A stretch of DNA of 64,000 nt from Fimbriimonas planktonicus (GCA_965234685.1 OZ248539.1:372001-436000), one strand, 5' to 3'. Shown: positions 35,002 to 44,258, counted from the first letter of the stretch. The notes: generated by a model not told the origin, from the letters alone. A program made the numbers and translations.

Positions 35002-36464
35002 ACGAGCAGATCTTCCATCACTTCGCCGAATACGTCGGTGAGGCGGAAGTCTCGACCCTGGTACCGGTACGTGAGCTGGGTGTGATCGACACCCAGCACG
35101 TGCAGCATGGTCGCGTGGAGGTCATGAACGCTCACCGGATTTTCGGTGATGTTGTAGCCATAATCGTCGGTTTGGCCCCACGACATACCGGGCTTGAATC
35201 CTCCACCTGCGACCCAGAGCGAGAACGCGCGCGGGTGGTGATCACGGCCGTAATTGGTCTGACTTGAGTTTCCTTGGGAGTACACGGTTCGTCCGAACTC
35301 GCCACCCCAGACCACGAGAGTGTCGTCCAACATCCCGCGCTGTTTTAGGTCCTTGATTAGGGCCGCGCTAGGCTGGTCGGTATCCATTGCCTGGCCGCGA
35401 ATGGCACCCGGAAGGCTGTCGTGGTGGTCCCAGCCTCGGTGGAAGAGTTGCGTAAATCGAACGCCTCGTTCGGCCAATCGACGGGCCAGCAGGCAGTTGT
35501 ACGCAAACGTTCCCGGTTGCTTAACGTTCGGTCCGTACATTTCCAAGATGTTCGACGGCTCTTTGGAGATATCGAGCAAGTCAGGCACCGAGGTCTGCAT
35601 GCGGAAGGCCATTTCGTACTGCGAAATGCGGGTGTTGATCTCCGGGTCGCCGACCAGGGTGTGGCGAATTTTGTTCAATTGGCCGAGTTCGTCGAGCATT
35701 TCTCGCCGCGTGCTGCGATCGACCCCTTCTGGATCGTTCAGATATAGCACGGCATCGCCCGCACTTCGGAACCGGACCCCTTGGTGCTGGGTTGGCAAGA
35801 AGCCGGTGCCCCATAGTCGATCGTAAAGCGGCTGGTCATCGCTTCGACCGGTACCGACCGAGGTCAGAACAACGTACGCCGGAAGGTTGTCGCACTCCGT
35901 GCCCAAGCCGTAGGCGAGCCACGAGCCGATGCTCGGGCGACCTGCCAACTGGTTCCCGGTTTGGAAGAACGTCACTGCGGGGTCATGGTTGATCGCGTCC
36001 GTGTGCATGGAGTTGATCATGCAGATGTCATCCGCAATGGTCGCCATGTGCGGCAGGATTTCGCTCATCCAGATGCGACCTTTGCCGTGCTGCGCAAACT
36101 TGAACATGCTGCCAGTGACCGGGAACTTTGCCTGGCCCGAGGTCATTCCCGTCAGACGCTGACCTTTTCGAATGCTATCCGGAAGGTCCTCACCAAATCG
36201 CTTCTCCAAGCCCGGCTTATAGTCAAAGAGGTCCAAGTGCGAAGGGGCACCGCTTTGGAACAAGTAGATCACCCGATTAGCTTTCGGCTTTGCGTTCGGG
36301 AACTTCTTCAGGCCACCGCTGCGCTTTGGACCCTGTTGCGGGGTTGCGGCATAGCCTTCTTTGCCAAACAAGCCCGCCAGCGCGGCAAGCCCAAGCCCAG
36401 AAGTCTTGATGAACATGCGCCGGTTGATGGCGTCTTGGAGGTGGAGAATTTTCTCGTCTTTCAT
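34998..36464 (-). CDS. DUF1501-domain protein
   Basis: A 488-residue sulfatase-like/alkaline-phosphatase-fold protein (INRRMFIKTSGLGLAALAGL start, Tat-like twin-Arg NRRMF; VIYLFQSGAPSHLDLFDYKPG; DDTLVVWGGEFGRTVYSQG; DHHPRAFSLWVAGGG). Typical of planctomycete-type surface systems where it pairs with DUF1549/DUF1553 proteins; biochemical role uncertain. It starts 4 bp inside the end of the preceding 36461 gene, so the two are co-translated. Confidence 0.92.
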   Translation of the reverse strand: MKDEKILHLQDAINRRMFIKTSGLGLAALAGLFGKEGYAATPQQGPKRSGGLKKFPNAKPKANRVIYLFQSGAPSHLDLFDYKPGLEKRFGEDLPDSIRKGQRLTGMTSGQAKFPVTGSMFKFAQHGKGRIWMSEILPHMATIADDICMINSMHTDAINHDPAVTFFQTGNQLAGRPSIGSWLAYGLGTECDNLPAYVVLTSVGTGRSDDQPLYDRLWGTGFLPTQHQGVRFRSAGDAVLYLNDPEGVDRSTRREMLDELGQLNKIRHTLVGDPEINTRISQYEMAFRMQTSVPDLLDISKEPSNILEMYGPNVKQPGTFAYNCLLARRLAERGVRFTQLFHRGWDHHDSLPGAIRGQAMDTDQPSAALIKDLKQRGMLDDTLVVWGGEFGRTVYSQGNSSQTNYGRDHHPRAFSLWVAGGGFKPGMSWGQTDDYGYNITENPVSVHDLHATMLHVLGVDHTQLTYRYQGRDFRLTDVFGEVMEDLLV

Positions 36465-39400
36465 TCTTTGGTCACAGCTTCGTCGAGGTTTAGGAGGGTG
36501 CTCGCGATGAGGGTGTAAGTAGCGACTTCGATGGGGTCTTGCCCGGGCACCGTGGGAAGGTAGCCAACTTTCAGCAGCTTGTCGGCATCCGAAGGTTTGG
36601 CTTTGAAACGTGCTCTACGCTTTTGCACGGCGGCCTTAAGGACCGAGACTTCGGAGGCACTTGGTGTCCGAGAGAGGAGCGACTGGTACATGGAGGTGAT
36701 TCGGGCGTCATCCGTGTTGGCTGAAGCCGAGATGGCTGCCTGGGCAAGGCCACGCGCTGCCTCAATGTACGTTTCATCGTTCATCAGAACGAGCGCCTGG
36801 AGTGGCGTGTTGGTGCGAGATCTGCGGACTCGGCACGTCTCGCGAGTCGGCACGTCGAACATCGTCATGTTTGGCGGCGCGGCGGTGCGCTTCCAGATGG
36901 TGTACAGGCTGCGTCGGTGAAGACCCTCGCCGCTGTCTGGCTTGTAATCGCGCAGGTTTCCGTAGGCACCAAACTCGTCCCACATTCCTTTCGGAGCGTA
37001 CGGGCGAGCCGATGGTCCGCCGATTTTTTCTTTGAGTAAGTTGGCAGCAAAGAGAGCTTGGTCTCGAAGGACTTCGGCTGGAAGTCGGAACCGGGCACCT
37101 CGACCGTAGAGTTTGTTTGTCGGGTCCTTTGCGAGTTTAGCTGGGCTTACGGCGCTGGACTGTTGGTACGTCTTGCTCATGACCAAGGTCTTGACTGACG
37201 CCTTCAGGTCCCAGCCGGAATCGACAAACTTGACGGCGAGCCAGTCCAGCAGTTCTGGATGGCTTGGGAACTCGGCTCGGGTACCAAAGTCTTCGGAGGT
37301 TGGCACGATGCCTTGCCCGAAGAATCGTTCCCAAAGTCGGTTCACGGTTACTCGGGCCGTTAGCGGATTTTCCGGCGAGACAATCCACTTGGCGAGTCCA
37401 AGTCGGTTGTTTGGCACGCCCTTTGGAAGAGGCGGCAAGGCTTTTGGCGTCCCCATTCCGACCACCGCGCCGCGCTTATCGTAGAGCCCTCGTTCGAGGA
37501 CATAAGCCGGTCTTGGCTTTGGCATTTCTTCCATCACCATGACGGTTGGCACGGCCATTTCAACCTGCGACAGCTGCTGTGCGGTGGCGGTTTGCTTTGC
37601 CTCTAGCTCTGGAAACTCTGGAACGTGCTTCCTGGCATAGAACTTCGCGAGTTCTGCGGACTGGGCCGGTGTTCGCTTGTCGGCGGGAATATCGATCAAC
37701 GGCTTGATCGGGTCTTGGTCGGCAAGGGCGCTCACTTCGGGCGCATCAAGCACACGAGAATAGATATTGAGCGCGTCCACTTTCCCGGTAAACATGTTTC
37801 CACCGGTTCGGCGTCCGACTGACAAGTTTGCGGCTACTCGAATCGATTCGGTCAGCCGATCAACTTCGGTTTCGGTTTCCACCTTCGCGCCGTTAACGTA
37901 CATCTGAATGCCTGCGGCTTTACTCGAGCCATCGATGGTGACCGCGATGTGCATCCACTTGTTCTCTGGAAACGCGGACTTTGCCCGGACCTTGATGGCG
38001 TTTTCTGGCCATCGGCTGATGAGGTGAACCATTGGCCGACCACCATCCATGAACAGATCCCATCCACGATAGTTCTCGCTAACGTTTAGCTTAGAAAACG
38101 GGGCGCCGCCGCTCTGCGGATAGACCCAAGCCGCAAAGCTGAATGCCTGATCTCGCTCGAAGTCGCCCGCTTTTTCGATCTCGAGATAATTCTCGTTCGT
38201 GGTAACGACCGCTCCAGTTGAGCGACCCGGTTCAAAAACGGGTTTTCCGAAGGCTTTATGGTTTGAGGCAGGGGTGAGCGGGGCATTGAACTGTCGGCCC
38301 TCCGCGAGAGTTGCGGGAGGCTTTGGAGCTTCGTAGTTCCAAGTCTTCGCTACCGGAACATTCGCGTCTACAATCCGCCCCAATTGCATTTCGATCAAGC
38401 CGCGCTCGGTTTGAAGCTTCTCAAGCATCGCGGTTTGTTCCGGGCTCGGGGCTTTGATGAACGGTGGGTGGTTGACCGGTCGCTCTTCGCCGGTGCCCGA
38501 CTCTGGAACGTTGTTGAAGTACGCAAAAAGACTGTAGAACTCCTTCTGGCTAATCGGATCGTACTTATGGTCGTGGCAGCGCGCGCAGCCAGTGCTGAGT
38601 CCTAGCCAGACGGTTGAAGTCGTTTCAACGCGGTCGATGACCGTTTCAACCCGCCACTCTTCGGCGATGACTCCACCTTCGGTGTTGATGCGGTGGTTTC
38701 GGTTGAAACCCGTTGCAATGATCTGTTCTTGGGTCCGATTCGGCAGCAGGTCGCCGGCAAGTTGCTCAACCGTGAACTGGTCGTACGGCATGTTTGCGTT
38801 GAACGCGTTGATGACGTAGTCTCGCCATCGCCACTGGTATCGCTCGTAATCGGCTTGGTAACCGTTCGAGTCGGCATAGCGGGCGTAGTCGACCCAATCC
38901 ATGGCCATGCGCTCTCCGTAGCGAGGGGAAGCGAGTAAGCGGTCCACGACCTTTTCGTAGGCGTTGGCAGATTTGTCGGCAAGAAAGGCAGTCTGTTCCT
39001 CAAGGGTCGGCGGAAGCCCCGTGAGATCGAGCGTCACTCGCCGCAGAAGGGTTGCTTTATCGGCTTGCGGATTTGGAGTGAGCTTCTTTTCCTCGAGTCG
39101 CTTGAGGATGAAATTGTCAACTGGATTCTGCGGCCAAGCGATGTTTTGAACTTTCGGCACAGCCGGGAGGGTTGGTTTGAGAAAAGCCCAGTGTTCTTTA
39201 TATTCGGCGCCTTGCTGAATCCAGAGCTTGAGCAGGAATTTTTCCTCGCCGGTCAGCGCTTTGTTGCTGCTGGCCGGAGGCATAACAATCCCGGAATCCG
39301 TCGCCGCATGGATACGCTTCAGGAGGGTGCTTGAGGCGGTGTTGCCGGGCACAATTGCGAATCGTCCCGACTTAAGTTTTGCAGTGGCCCCAGCGCGCGT

Positions 39401-39604
39401 GTCGAGGCGAAGTCCGGCCATGACGGCGCTTTTATCGTTGCCGTGGCAGGAGAGACATTTGTTCGCCAAAATTGGCCGAATGTCCCGGTTGAAGTCCACT
39501 TTTTGGACCGGCGCGGCGGCCTTCACTTGCTTCGGCGCTTGACCGACTGCGAACGCCAAGATCGCCACGTTGGCGACACAGAAAATTACGGGAAATGTTC
39601 TCAT
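36461..39604 (-). CDS. PSCyt1-DUF1549-LamG-DUF1553 cytochrome-like protein
   Basis: A 1047-residue exported protein. Signal peptide 1-about 20; PSCyt1 haem motif CLSCH at about 50-54; DUF1549 about 150-370 with TGCARCHDHKYDP, a second CxxCH; a LamG-like domain about 465-620 (FSFAAWVYPQSGG, MHIAVTIDG); then DUF1553 about 740-1000 (NRLWERFFGQGIVPTSEDFG, RRSLYTIWKRTAAPPNM). In Planctomycetes and relatives these genes with DUF1501 are thought to act in polysaccharide handling at the cell surface; role here inferred. First gene of the two-gene operon. Confidence 0.93.
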   Translation of the reverse strand: MRTFPVIFCVANVAILAFAVGQAPKQVKAAAPVQKVDFNRDIRPILANKCLSCHGNDKSAVMAGLRLDTRAGATAKLKSGRFAIVPGNTASSTLLKRIHAATDSGIVMPPASSNKALTGEEKFLLKLWIQQGAEYKEHWAFLKPTLPAVPKVQNIAWPQNPVDNFILKRLEEKKLTPNPQADKATLLRRVTLDLTGLPPTLEEQTAFLADKSANAYEKVVDRLLASPRYGERMAMDWVDYARYADSNGYQADYERYQWRWRDYVINAFNANMPYDQFTVEQLAGDLLPNRTQEQIIATGFNRNHRINTEGGVIAEEWRVETVIDRVETTSTVWLGLSTGCARCHDHKYDPISQKEFYSLFAYFNNVPESGTGEERPVNHPPFIKAPSPEQTAMLEKLQTERGLIEMQLGRIVDANVPVAKTWNYEAPKPPATLAEGRQFNAPLTPASNHKAFGKPVFEPGRSTGAVVTTNENYLEIEKAGDFERDQAFSFAAWVYPQSGGAPFSKLNVSENYRGWDLFMDGGRPMVHLISRWPENAIKVRAKSAFPENKWMHIAVTIDGSSKAAGIQMYVNGAKVETETEVDRLTESIRVAANLSVGRRTGGNMFTGKVDALNIYSRVLDAPEVSALADQDPIKPLIDIPADKRTPAQSAELAKFYARKHVPEFPELEAKQTATAQQLSQVEMAVPTVMVMEEMPKPRPAYVLERGLYDKRGAVVGMGTPKALPPLPKGVPNNRLGLAKWIVSPENPLTARVTVNRLWERFFGQGIVPTSEDFGTRAEFPSHPELLDWLAVKFVDSGWDLKASVKTLVMSKTYQQSSAVSPAKLAKDPTNKLYGRGARFRLPAEVLRDQALFAANLLKEKIGGPSARPYAPKGMWDEFGAYGNLRDYKPDSGEGLHRRSLYTIWKRTAAPPNMTMFDVPTRETCRVRRSRTNTPLQALVLMNDETYIEAARGLAQAAISASANTDDARITSMYQSLLSRTPSASEVSVLKAAVQKRRARFKAKPSDADKLLKVGYLPTVPGQDPIEVATYTLIASTLLNLDEAVTKE

Positions 39605-39767
39605 GCGAAGACATCTGTAAGTTAGCAGGAAACTCGGAAAGTCGGAAGCCCGAGAAGTCGCTTGTGACGAAAATTGCCACTTTCAGAATGTCAAGGCAGT
39701 GTCAAGAATGACCTGAGTCGGGATCCCCTTTTGAACCGACTCGCGCCGAGGGGCGTGAGAGAATCTT

Positions 39768-39794
39768 TCTCCGGGGACCAGTGATCCCCGGAGA
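39768..39794 (-). terminator. Hairpin after the lipoprotein gene
   Basis: Ten-bp stem TCTCCGGGGA/TCCCCGGAGA with a 7-nt loop, just past the 39801 stop on the minus strand. The flank downstream has only a modest T content, so the call is tentative. Confidence 0.55.
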
Positions 39795-39800
39795 GGTCGA

Positions 39801-40241
39801 TTACGAGCCGAACGGCTCTATCACGGCTGACAAGGTAGTTCCGTTGTACGTGACCCGGATTCGGCTGCTGCCGGTTCTTATTAACTGAGCCTGGACCAAG
39901 GTGATGCTCAAATTGCTGGTCGCTAGAGTCGCGCCCGGTCTTGAGGCGACATACTGGACGGTCACGGCGCCGGACGCACTGTAGAAAACTTGGCTCGTAC
40001 CGCCGACGACCTTTGTCTGACGGGCGGAAAATCGATTCTCGGTGTTTTCGGGTTGAATCGATTCTCGGATGTGTATGTCTTCTCCCGCTCCGGAGTATTC
40101 CCCGGTGAAGTTGAGTGGTCCAACCACTTGATAGCTCTGTTCGTTGTCATTATCGCAGTTACCGCCGCAGGCGAGGACGGAAAGGACGGCGCAAGCCATG
40201 AGGGTGTTCTGAATCATTGAGGAACGGAATGGCAATTTCAT
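39801..40241 (-). CDS. Hypothetical lipoprotein
   Basis: A 146-residue protein. ATG at 40241 is preceded by AGGAGATTTC, a good ribosome-binding site, so I choose it over the upstream frame. The leader MKLPFRSSMIQNTLMACAV ends LSVLACGGNCDNDNE, a lipobox with the Cys at about 23. The mature part is polar with beta-strand-like repeats (FTGEYSGAGEDIH, GATLATSNLSITLVQAQ). Not recognised; an outer-membrane or periplasmic lipoprotein. Confidence 0.75.
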   Translation of the reverse strand: MKLPFRSSMIQNTLMACAVLSVLACGGNCDNDNEQSYQVVGPLNFTGEYSGAGEDIHIRESIQPENTENRFSARQTKVVGGTSQVFYSASGAVTVQYVASRPGATLATSNLSITLVQAQLIRTGSSRIRVTYNGTTLSAVIEPFGS

Positions 40242-40331
40242 GAAATCTCCTAGAAGAAGATAGGCGCATGGCAGGGAAATGTCAATGAGCCGCAATCTGA
40301 GCCATTTTTCTCGGACGCTCGTATACGAGTT

Positions 40332-40820
40332 ATGTTTGCTCTTTTCGTCGCCCAAACTGCGCTCGATGCTAAGGTCACCGACCTGAAAGACGGTTTCGTG
40401 AAAGTCGTCACCCCAGCCTATTCACTTGAGGTTCCCAAAGGGTGGGAAGTTTCGAAGGAGACTCCTTTCGGCCAGCGTGAGTTCGACGGTCCGAAAGGAA
40501 AGATGACCGCCATGACCGCAAACGCAGGTCCAAAGCCGGACTGGGACCAGCTCTACAAGACGTCGATGTTCTTCATCATGCGAGAGAAGAAGGGAACGGC
40601 CACGCCTTACAAACTCGGCAAAACGGATCAGGGCTATAACACCTGCAGCTTCACCATCAGCGACGAGAGCGGGTTTGCGGATCGACGCTATGTGTTGCTC
40701 CACAGTCCGAAGGGGCCGGTCTTGGCGCTGAGCGTGAAGATTCCGAGCAAGACCGAAGAAAAGCAGCTTCAGGCCGCTTTCGATCGAATGGTAAAGACCG
40801 CTCGATTTGCTAGTAACTAA
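40332..40820 (+). CDS. Hypothetical secreted protein
   Basis: A 162-residue protein, not recognised. N-terminus MFALFVAQTALDAKV is a short possible leader. The remainder (VTPAYSLEVPKGWEVSKE, DGPKGKMTAMTANAG, FADRRYVLLHSPKGPVLALS) resembles PsbP/DcrB-like or DUF1795-type sheets. TATACG at 40322-40327 lies 4 nt before the ATG. Divergent from the lipoprotein gene; ends 11 bp into the VapC gene. Confidence 0.65.
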   Translation: MFALFVAQTALDAKVTDLKDGFVKVVTPAYSLEVPKGWEVSKETPFGQREFDGPKGKMTAMTANAGPKPDWDQLYKTSMFFIMREKKGTATPYKLGKTDQGYNTCSFTISDESGFADRRYVLLHSPKGPVLALSVKIPSKTEEKQLQAAFDRMVKTARFASN

Positions 40821-41184
40821 GAATCTCTAACCCGGGCACGCGCTCAAACTCTCTCACGTTTCGAGTGAGGATCGGCAAGCCGTGCTCAAGACAGGTAGCG
40901 GCAATCCAAAGGCCATTCGGCCCGATCAGATTGCCGCCGCGCTTGAGTCGATTCCAGACGAGGGCGTGGAGTTGAAGCGTGTCGGATGTCACTGGCTTGA
41001 CCGCGAACTCGGCAAGGACACGCATGCCTTGTTCTGGAATGGCATCGAAGCCGATGAGGAATTCCGCTGCCGCTACAAAACTGAGCTCTAATTGTAGATC
41101 TGGATACCGGTCTTGCAATCGTTCTGCAGCGGCGTTTTGCCTTTGAAGATCGATGAGAACGCAGGTGTCCGCAATTGCTCTATC
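40810..41184 (-). CDS. vapC: VapC-like PIN-domain toxin, one catalytic Asp replaced
   Basis: A 124-residue PIN protein: MDRAIADTCVLID with the first Asp, LSFVAAAEFLIG with the Glu, and LTRNVREFERVPGL at the end. The usual N-D-L-W-I-A-A segment reads PNGLWIAA, a Gly where the third acidic residue is expected, so RNase activity is doubtful. ATG 41184 is preceded by GAGG; an upstream TTG start overlaps the antitoxin gene. Forms an operon with the 41205 antitoxin. Confidence 0.85.
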   Translation of the reverse strand, partial: DRAIADTCVLIDLQRQNAAAERLQDRYPDLQLELSFVAAAEFLIGFDAIPEQGMRVLAEFAVKPVTSDTLQLHALVWNRLKRGGNLIGPNGLWIAATCLEHGLPILTRNVREFERVPGLEILSY

Positions 41185-41204
41185 CATAGCTTTCGCCTCT
41201 AGAA

Positions 41205-41456
41205 TTACTCGGCCCAAGCGTCTCGAGCCGGTGCTCCAGACTCTCTTGCTTCTTCGATTTTTGCGACGTCCTCGTCGGTTAGGATTCCGCTCTTCAGCTC
41301 ACCGGCATCGTAAAGGGCTCGAATTTCGCGCACCGTTCTTGCCCGTTTTGGAACGGTTCTACGGATGACCTCGGAGAAGGATTCGGACGGACTGACCTTG
41401 AGCTCTTTTAGAAGCTCATAAACATCGACCTCAATGGATATGGTTTTCGTTGCCAT
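41205..41456 (-). CDS. vapB: VapB-like antitoxin (DUF217-type)
   Basis: An 83-residue protein: MATKTISIEVDVYELLKELK, SFSEVIRRTV, then a helical tail ARDAWAE. The start fits the VapB MJ1172/DUF217 group. TATGAT at 41463-41468 lies 6 nt before ATG 41456, the leaderless spacing. It precedes the VapC-like gene by 20 bp. Confidence 0.82.
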   Translation of the reverse strand: MATKTISIEVDVYELLKELKVSPSESFSEVIRRTVPKRARTVREIRALYDAGELKSGILTDEDVAKIEEARESGAPARDAWAE

Positions 41457-41462
41457 GCATGA

Positions 41463-41468
41463 ATCATA
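41463..41468 (-). promoter_or_regulatory. -10 box six bases before the VapB ATG
   Basis: TATGAT on the minus strand followed by TCATGC and ATG. Consistent with a leaderless toxin-antitoxin operon. Confidence 0.5.
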
Positions 41469-41512
41469 CACGAAAGCTCCAGATTTTTCAACCTCGTACC
41501 TAAAGTCCCCGG

Positions 41513-41518
41513 TATAAT
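41513..41518 (+). promoter_or_regulatory. -10 box of lepA
   Basis: TATAAT 21 bp before the first lepA ATG, giving a short leader of about 14 nt without an evident Shine-Dalgarno. Confidence 0.55.
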
Positions 41519-41539
41519 TTCAGTCGTTCTTGAAAACTT

Positions 41540-43366
41540 ATGGACCAGTCAAAAATCGACCAGTCTAATATGGATCAGTCCCGGATCCGAAACTTCTGCA
41601 TCATCGCGCACATCGATCACGGCAAATCTACGCTCGCCGACCGATTGATTGAGCGATGCGGTGCCATTCGCGGAACGGCTCAAGAACAGATGCTCGACAG
41701 CATGGATATCGAGCGAGAGCGCGGCATCACGATCAAGATGGCGGCGGTCCGATTGCTCTACAAGGCCAAGGATGGAATCACCTACCAGCTGAACTTGATT
41801 GACACGCCAGGGCACGTCGATTTTACGTACGAAGTCTCGCGTGCGCTTGCTGCGTGCGAAGGCGCACTCTTGGTGGTGGATGCCAGCCAGGGTGTGGAGG
41901 CACAAACCATCGCTAATGCAAGCATGGCGATGAACCAGAACCTCGAGATCATTCCGGTGATCAACAAGATTGACCTTCCACATGCCGACATCGAGCGAGC
42001 ACGAGAAGAAATCGAAAGCGCGGTAGCGATTGATGCGACTGACGCGATTCCATGTTCCGCGAAAGCCGGCATCGGGATCGACGAAATTCTAGAAGCCGTC
42101 GTCGCCCGCGTGCCCCAGCCGAAAGGCGATCCTTCCGCTCCGCTGCGCGCACTGATTTACGACTCTCACTTCGATGCCTACCAGGGCGCCGTTGCCTACA
42201 TTCGAATTACGGATGGCAGCGTTAAGAAGGGAGACAAGATTCAGATGATGGCGACGGGATCGAAGTTTGATATCGATTCCACCGGGCACTTCGGTCCCGC
42301 GCTTACGGTTGACGATGGTTTGGCGTGCGGGGAAGTAGGCTTCTTGACCGCGGCTATGAAGAGCATCGGCGACGCCCGCGTTGGTGACACGGTAACTAAC
42401 GCGGTCGAACCGGCGACCGACGCCTTGCCCGGCTATCGCCAAGCCCTCAGCATGGTCTTCTGTGGCCTTTATCCAAGCGATGGCGATCAGTACGAGGACC
42501 TTCGCGACGCGATCGATAAACTACGTCTGAACGACGCGGCGTTGCAGTTCGAACCGGAAACCTCCGCTGCGTTGGGCTTCGGATTCCGGTGCGGATTCCT
42601 TGGCTTGCTCCACATGGAAATTGCCCGAGAGCGGCTTGAGCGAGAGTTTGGCCTCGACCTCATCCTCACGGCGCCATCGGTGGACTACCGATTGACGATG
42701 AAGAGCCAGGAGATTTTGCAAATCTCGAACCCCGCAGAATGGCCGGATCCAAACCTCATCGAGATGGTGGAAGAGCCCACGGTCACGGCGACGATCATGG
42801 TGCCGAACGATTACGTCGGTGCAGTAATGACTCTTTGCCAAGAGCGAAGAGGCACTTACGTTCGAACGGAATATCCGACCCCGCAGCGGGTGATCTTGCA
42901 CTACGTGCTTCCGCTGGGCGAAATCCTGCTGGACTTCTTCGACAAACTCAAGAGCTCAACCCGAGGCTACGCTTCGTTCGACTACGACCTCAGCGAGTAC
43001 GTCCACAGTAGTTTGGTGAAGGTGGACATCCTGCTGAACGGCGATCCGGTCGACGCGCTTTCGTTTATTGTCCACAAGGAGTTTGCCTACAACCGTGGCC
43101 GGGGAATGGTCGAACGACTGAAGGAAGTCGTTCCGCGCCAGCAATACGAAGTGCGCGTTCAGGCCGCGATTGGCGCGAAGGTTATCTCCGCCGACACCAT
43201 CAAGCCGTTCCGAAAGAACGTTATCGCTAAGTGCTACGGCGGCGACATCACCCGAAAGCGCAAGCTGCTTGAGAAGCAAAAGGAAGGCAAGAAGCGAATG
43301 AAGCAGATCGGAAGTATCGAACTGCCTCAGGAAGCCTTCCTCAGCGTGCTCAGGGTTGCGGACTAA
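41540..43366 (+). CDS. lepA: Elongation factor 4
   Basis: A 608-residue translational GTPase that back-translocates or remodels ribosomes under stress. G1 AHIDHGKST, G3 DTPGHVDF, G4 NKIDLP, G5 SAKAG, and the LepA-specific C-terminal block KVISADTIKPFRKNV are visible. The start carries three tandem 15-nt units encoding MDQSK/IDQSN/MDQSR, with ATGs at 41540 and 41570; the first is used here. Convergent with the FHA gene, overlapping 17 bp. Confidence 0.96.
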   Translation: MDQSKIDQSNMDQSRIRNFCIIAHIDHGKSTLADRLIERCGAIRGTAQEQMLDSMDIERERGITIKMAAVRLLYKAKDGITYQLNLIDTPGHVDFTYEVSRALAACEGALLVVDASQGVEAQTIANASMAMNQNLEIIPVINKIDLPHADIERAREEIESAVAIDATDAIPCSAKAGIGIDEILEAVVARVPQPKGDPSAPLRALIYDSHFDAYQGAVAYIRITDGSVKKGDKIQMMATGSKFDIDSTGHFGPALTVDDGLACGEVGFLTAAMKSIGDARVGDTVTNAVEPATDALPGYRQALSMVFCGLYPSDGDQYEDLRDAIDKLRLNDAALQFEPETSAALGFGFRCGFLGLLHMEIARERLEREFGLDLILTAPSVDYRLTMKSQEILQISNPAEWPDPNLIEMVEEPTVTATIMVPNDYVGAVMTLCQERRGTYVRTEYPTPQRVILHYVLPLGEILLDFFDKLKSSTRGYASFDYDLSEYVHSSLVKVDILLNGDPVDALSFIVHKEFAYNRGRGMVERLKEVVPRQQYEVRVQAAIGAKVISADTIKPFRKNVIAKCYGGDITRKRKLLEKQKEGKKRMKQIGSIELPQEAFLSVLRVAD

Positions 43367-44258
43367 GCTCGACGACGAGCCGAACCGAGCCAAGCTGGAT
43401 TTCGTCATCTGGCCGGACCAGCGTTCGCATGTTTGGAACGAGCTTAGCTCCGCTCAAAACGGTGCCGTTTGAGCTACCCGTATCGGTGATGTAAACCCCG
43501 TCGTCGGCGAGTTCGATGGTGCCGTGCTTTCCACTCACGTATGGATCAGGAATGCAAAGGTCGTTGTCCGACTTTCGACCGAAGGTGTTGATTCCCTGCT
43601 TCAGCGGCAGGTCGTAGTCGCCGCCTTTGAGTCGGCCAGGGGTGACGTCCTTCTTGGGTGCGGCCGTGATGGCAGCGGTTTTGTTGCTGGCGAAAACTTG
43701 GGTGGTGTTGCCGCCCTTTGCTCCGGGTAGTTGGAGCTGGAGTTCGAGCCCACCGAAGCTGAGCTTTTCTCCGCCGGTTAGAGCTTGCGATTGACCAGCG
43801 ACCAGAGCGGTGCCGTTCACCTTGGTGCCGTTCGTGGAGCCAAGATCTTCGATAGACAGCTTTTCGCTGGCGTCGTAGGTGATTTGTGCGTGGCGGCGTG
43901 AGACGCGGGCGTCGGGGAGTTGGATATCGGCTTCGCGGCCGACCACGTTGGTTCCGGGGCGGATGAGGTGCTCGCGGCCGTTGCTGTCGATCAGCATCGG
44001 CAACTGAATGGCCGGGGCTCCAAAGGCGTCACCGGGAAGTGCGCGATCGAAGATGAGGCCGCATTCGACGCAGAACATCACGCCGGTGGGGTTGAACGTT
44101 TTGCAGACTGGGCACTGGACCGGCTTAATGGTCTGCGTCGCGTTCAGGCTCGGGGCCGAACCCATGATGGTCTTGTTCGGGTCTGCGACTGGCGGCGCTC
44201 CCATTTGGGTGCGGTTCAGGTCTCCGGAAAGAATCTGGGTGCGGTTTAGGTCGGCCAT
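43350..44258 (-). CDS. Two-FHA-domain protein with zinc ribbon
   Basis: A 302-residue protein. Residues 1-45 repeat DLNRTQ, DLNRTQ, DPNKTI, LNATQ; 48-70 hold a four-Cys zinc ribbon (CPVCKTFN, CVECG). FHA domain 1 (VVGREADIQLPDARVSRRHA, GSTNGT) and FHA domain 2 (TFGRKSDNDLCIP, GSSNGT) follow. FHA domains bind phosphothreonine, so the N-terminal Thr repeats could be docking sites; no kinase is adjacent. Cytoplasmic. Confidence 0.9.
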   Translation of the reverse strand: MADLNRTQILSGDLNRTQMGAPPVADPNKTIMGSAPSLNATQTIKPVQCPVCKTFNPTGVMFCVECGLIFDRALPGDAFGAPAIQLPMLIDSNGREHLIRPGTNVVGREADIQLPDARVSRRHAQITYDASEKLSIEDLGSTNGTKVNGTALVAGQSQALTGGEKLSFGGLELQLQLPGAKGGNTTQVFASNKTAAITAAPKKDVTPGRLKGGDYDLPLKQGINTFGRKSDNDLCIPDPYVSGKHGTIELADDGVYITDTGSSNGTVLSGAKLVPNMRTLVRPDDEIQLGSVRLVVELSPQP

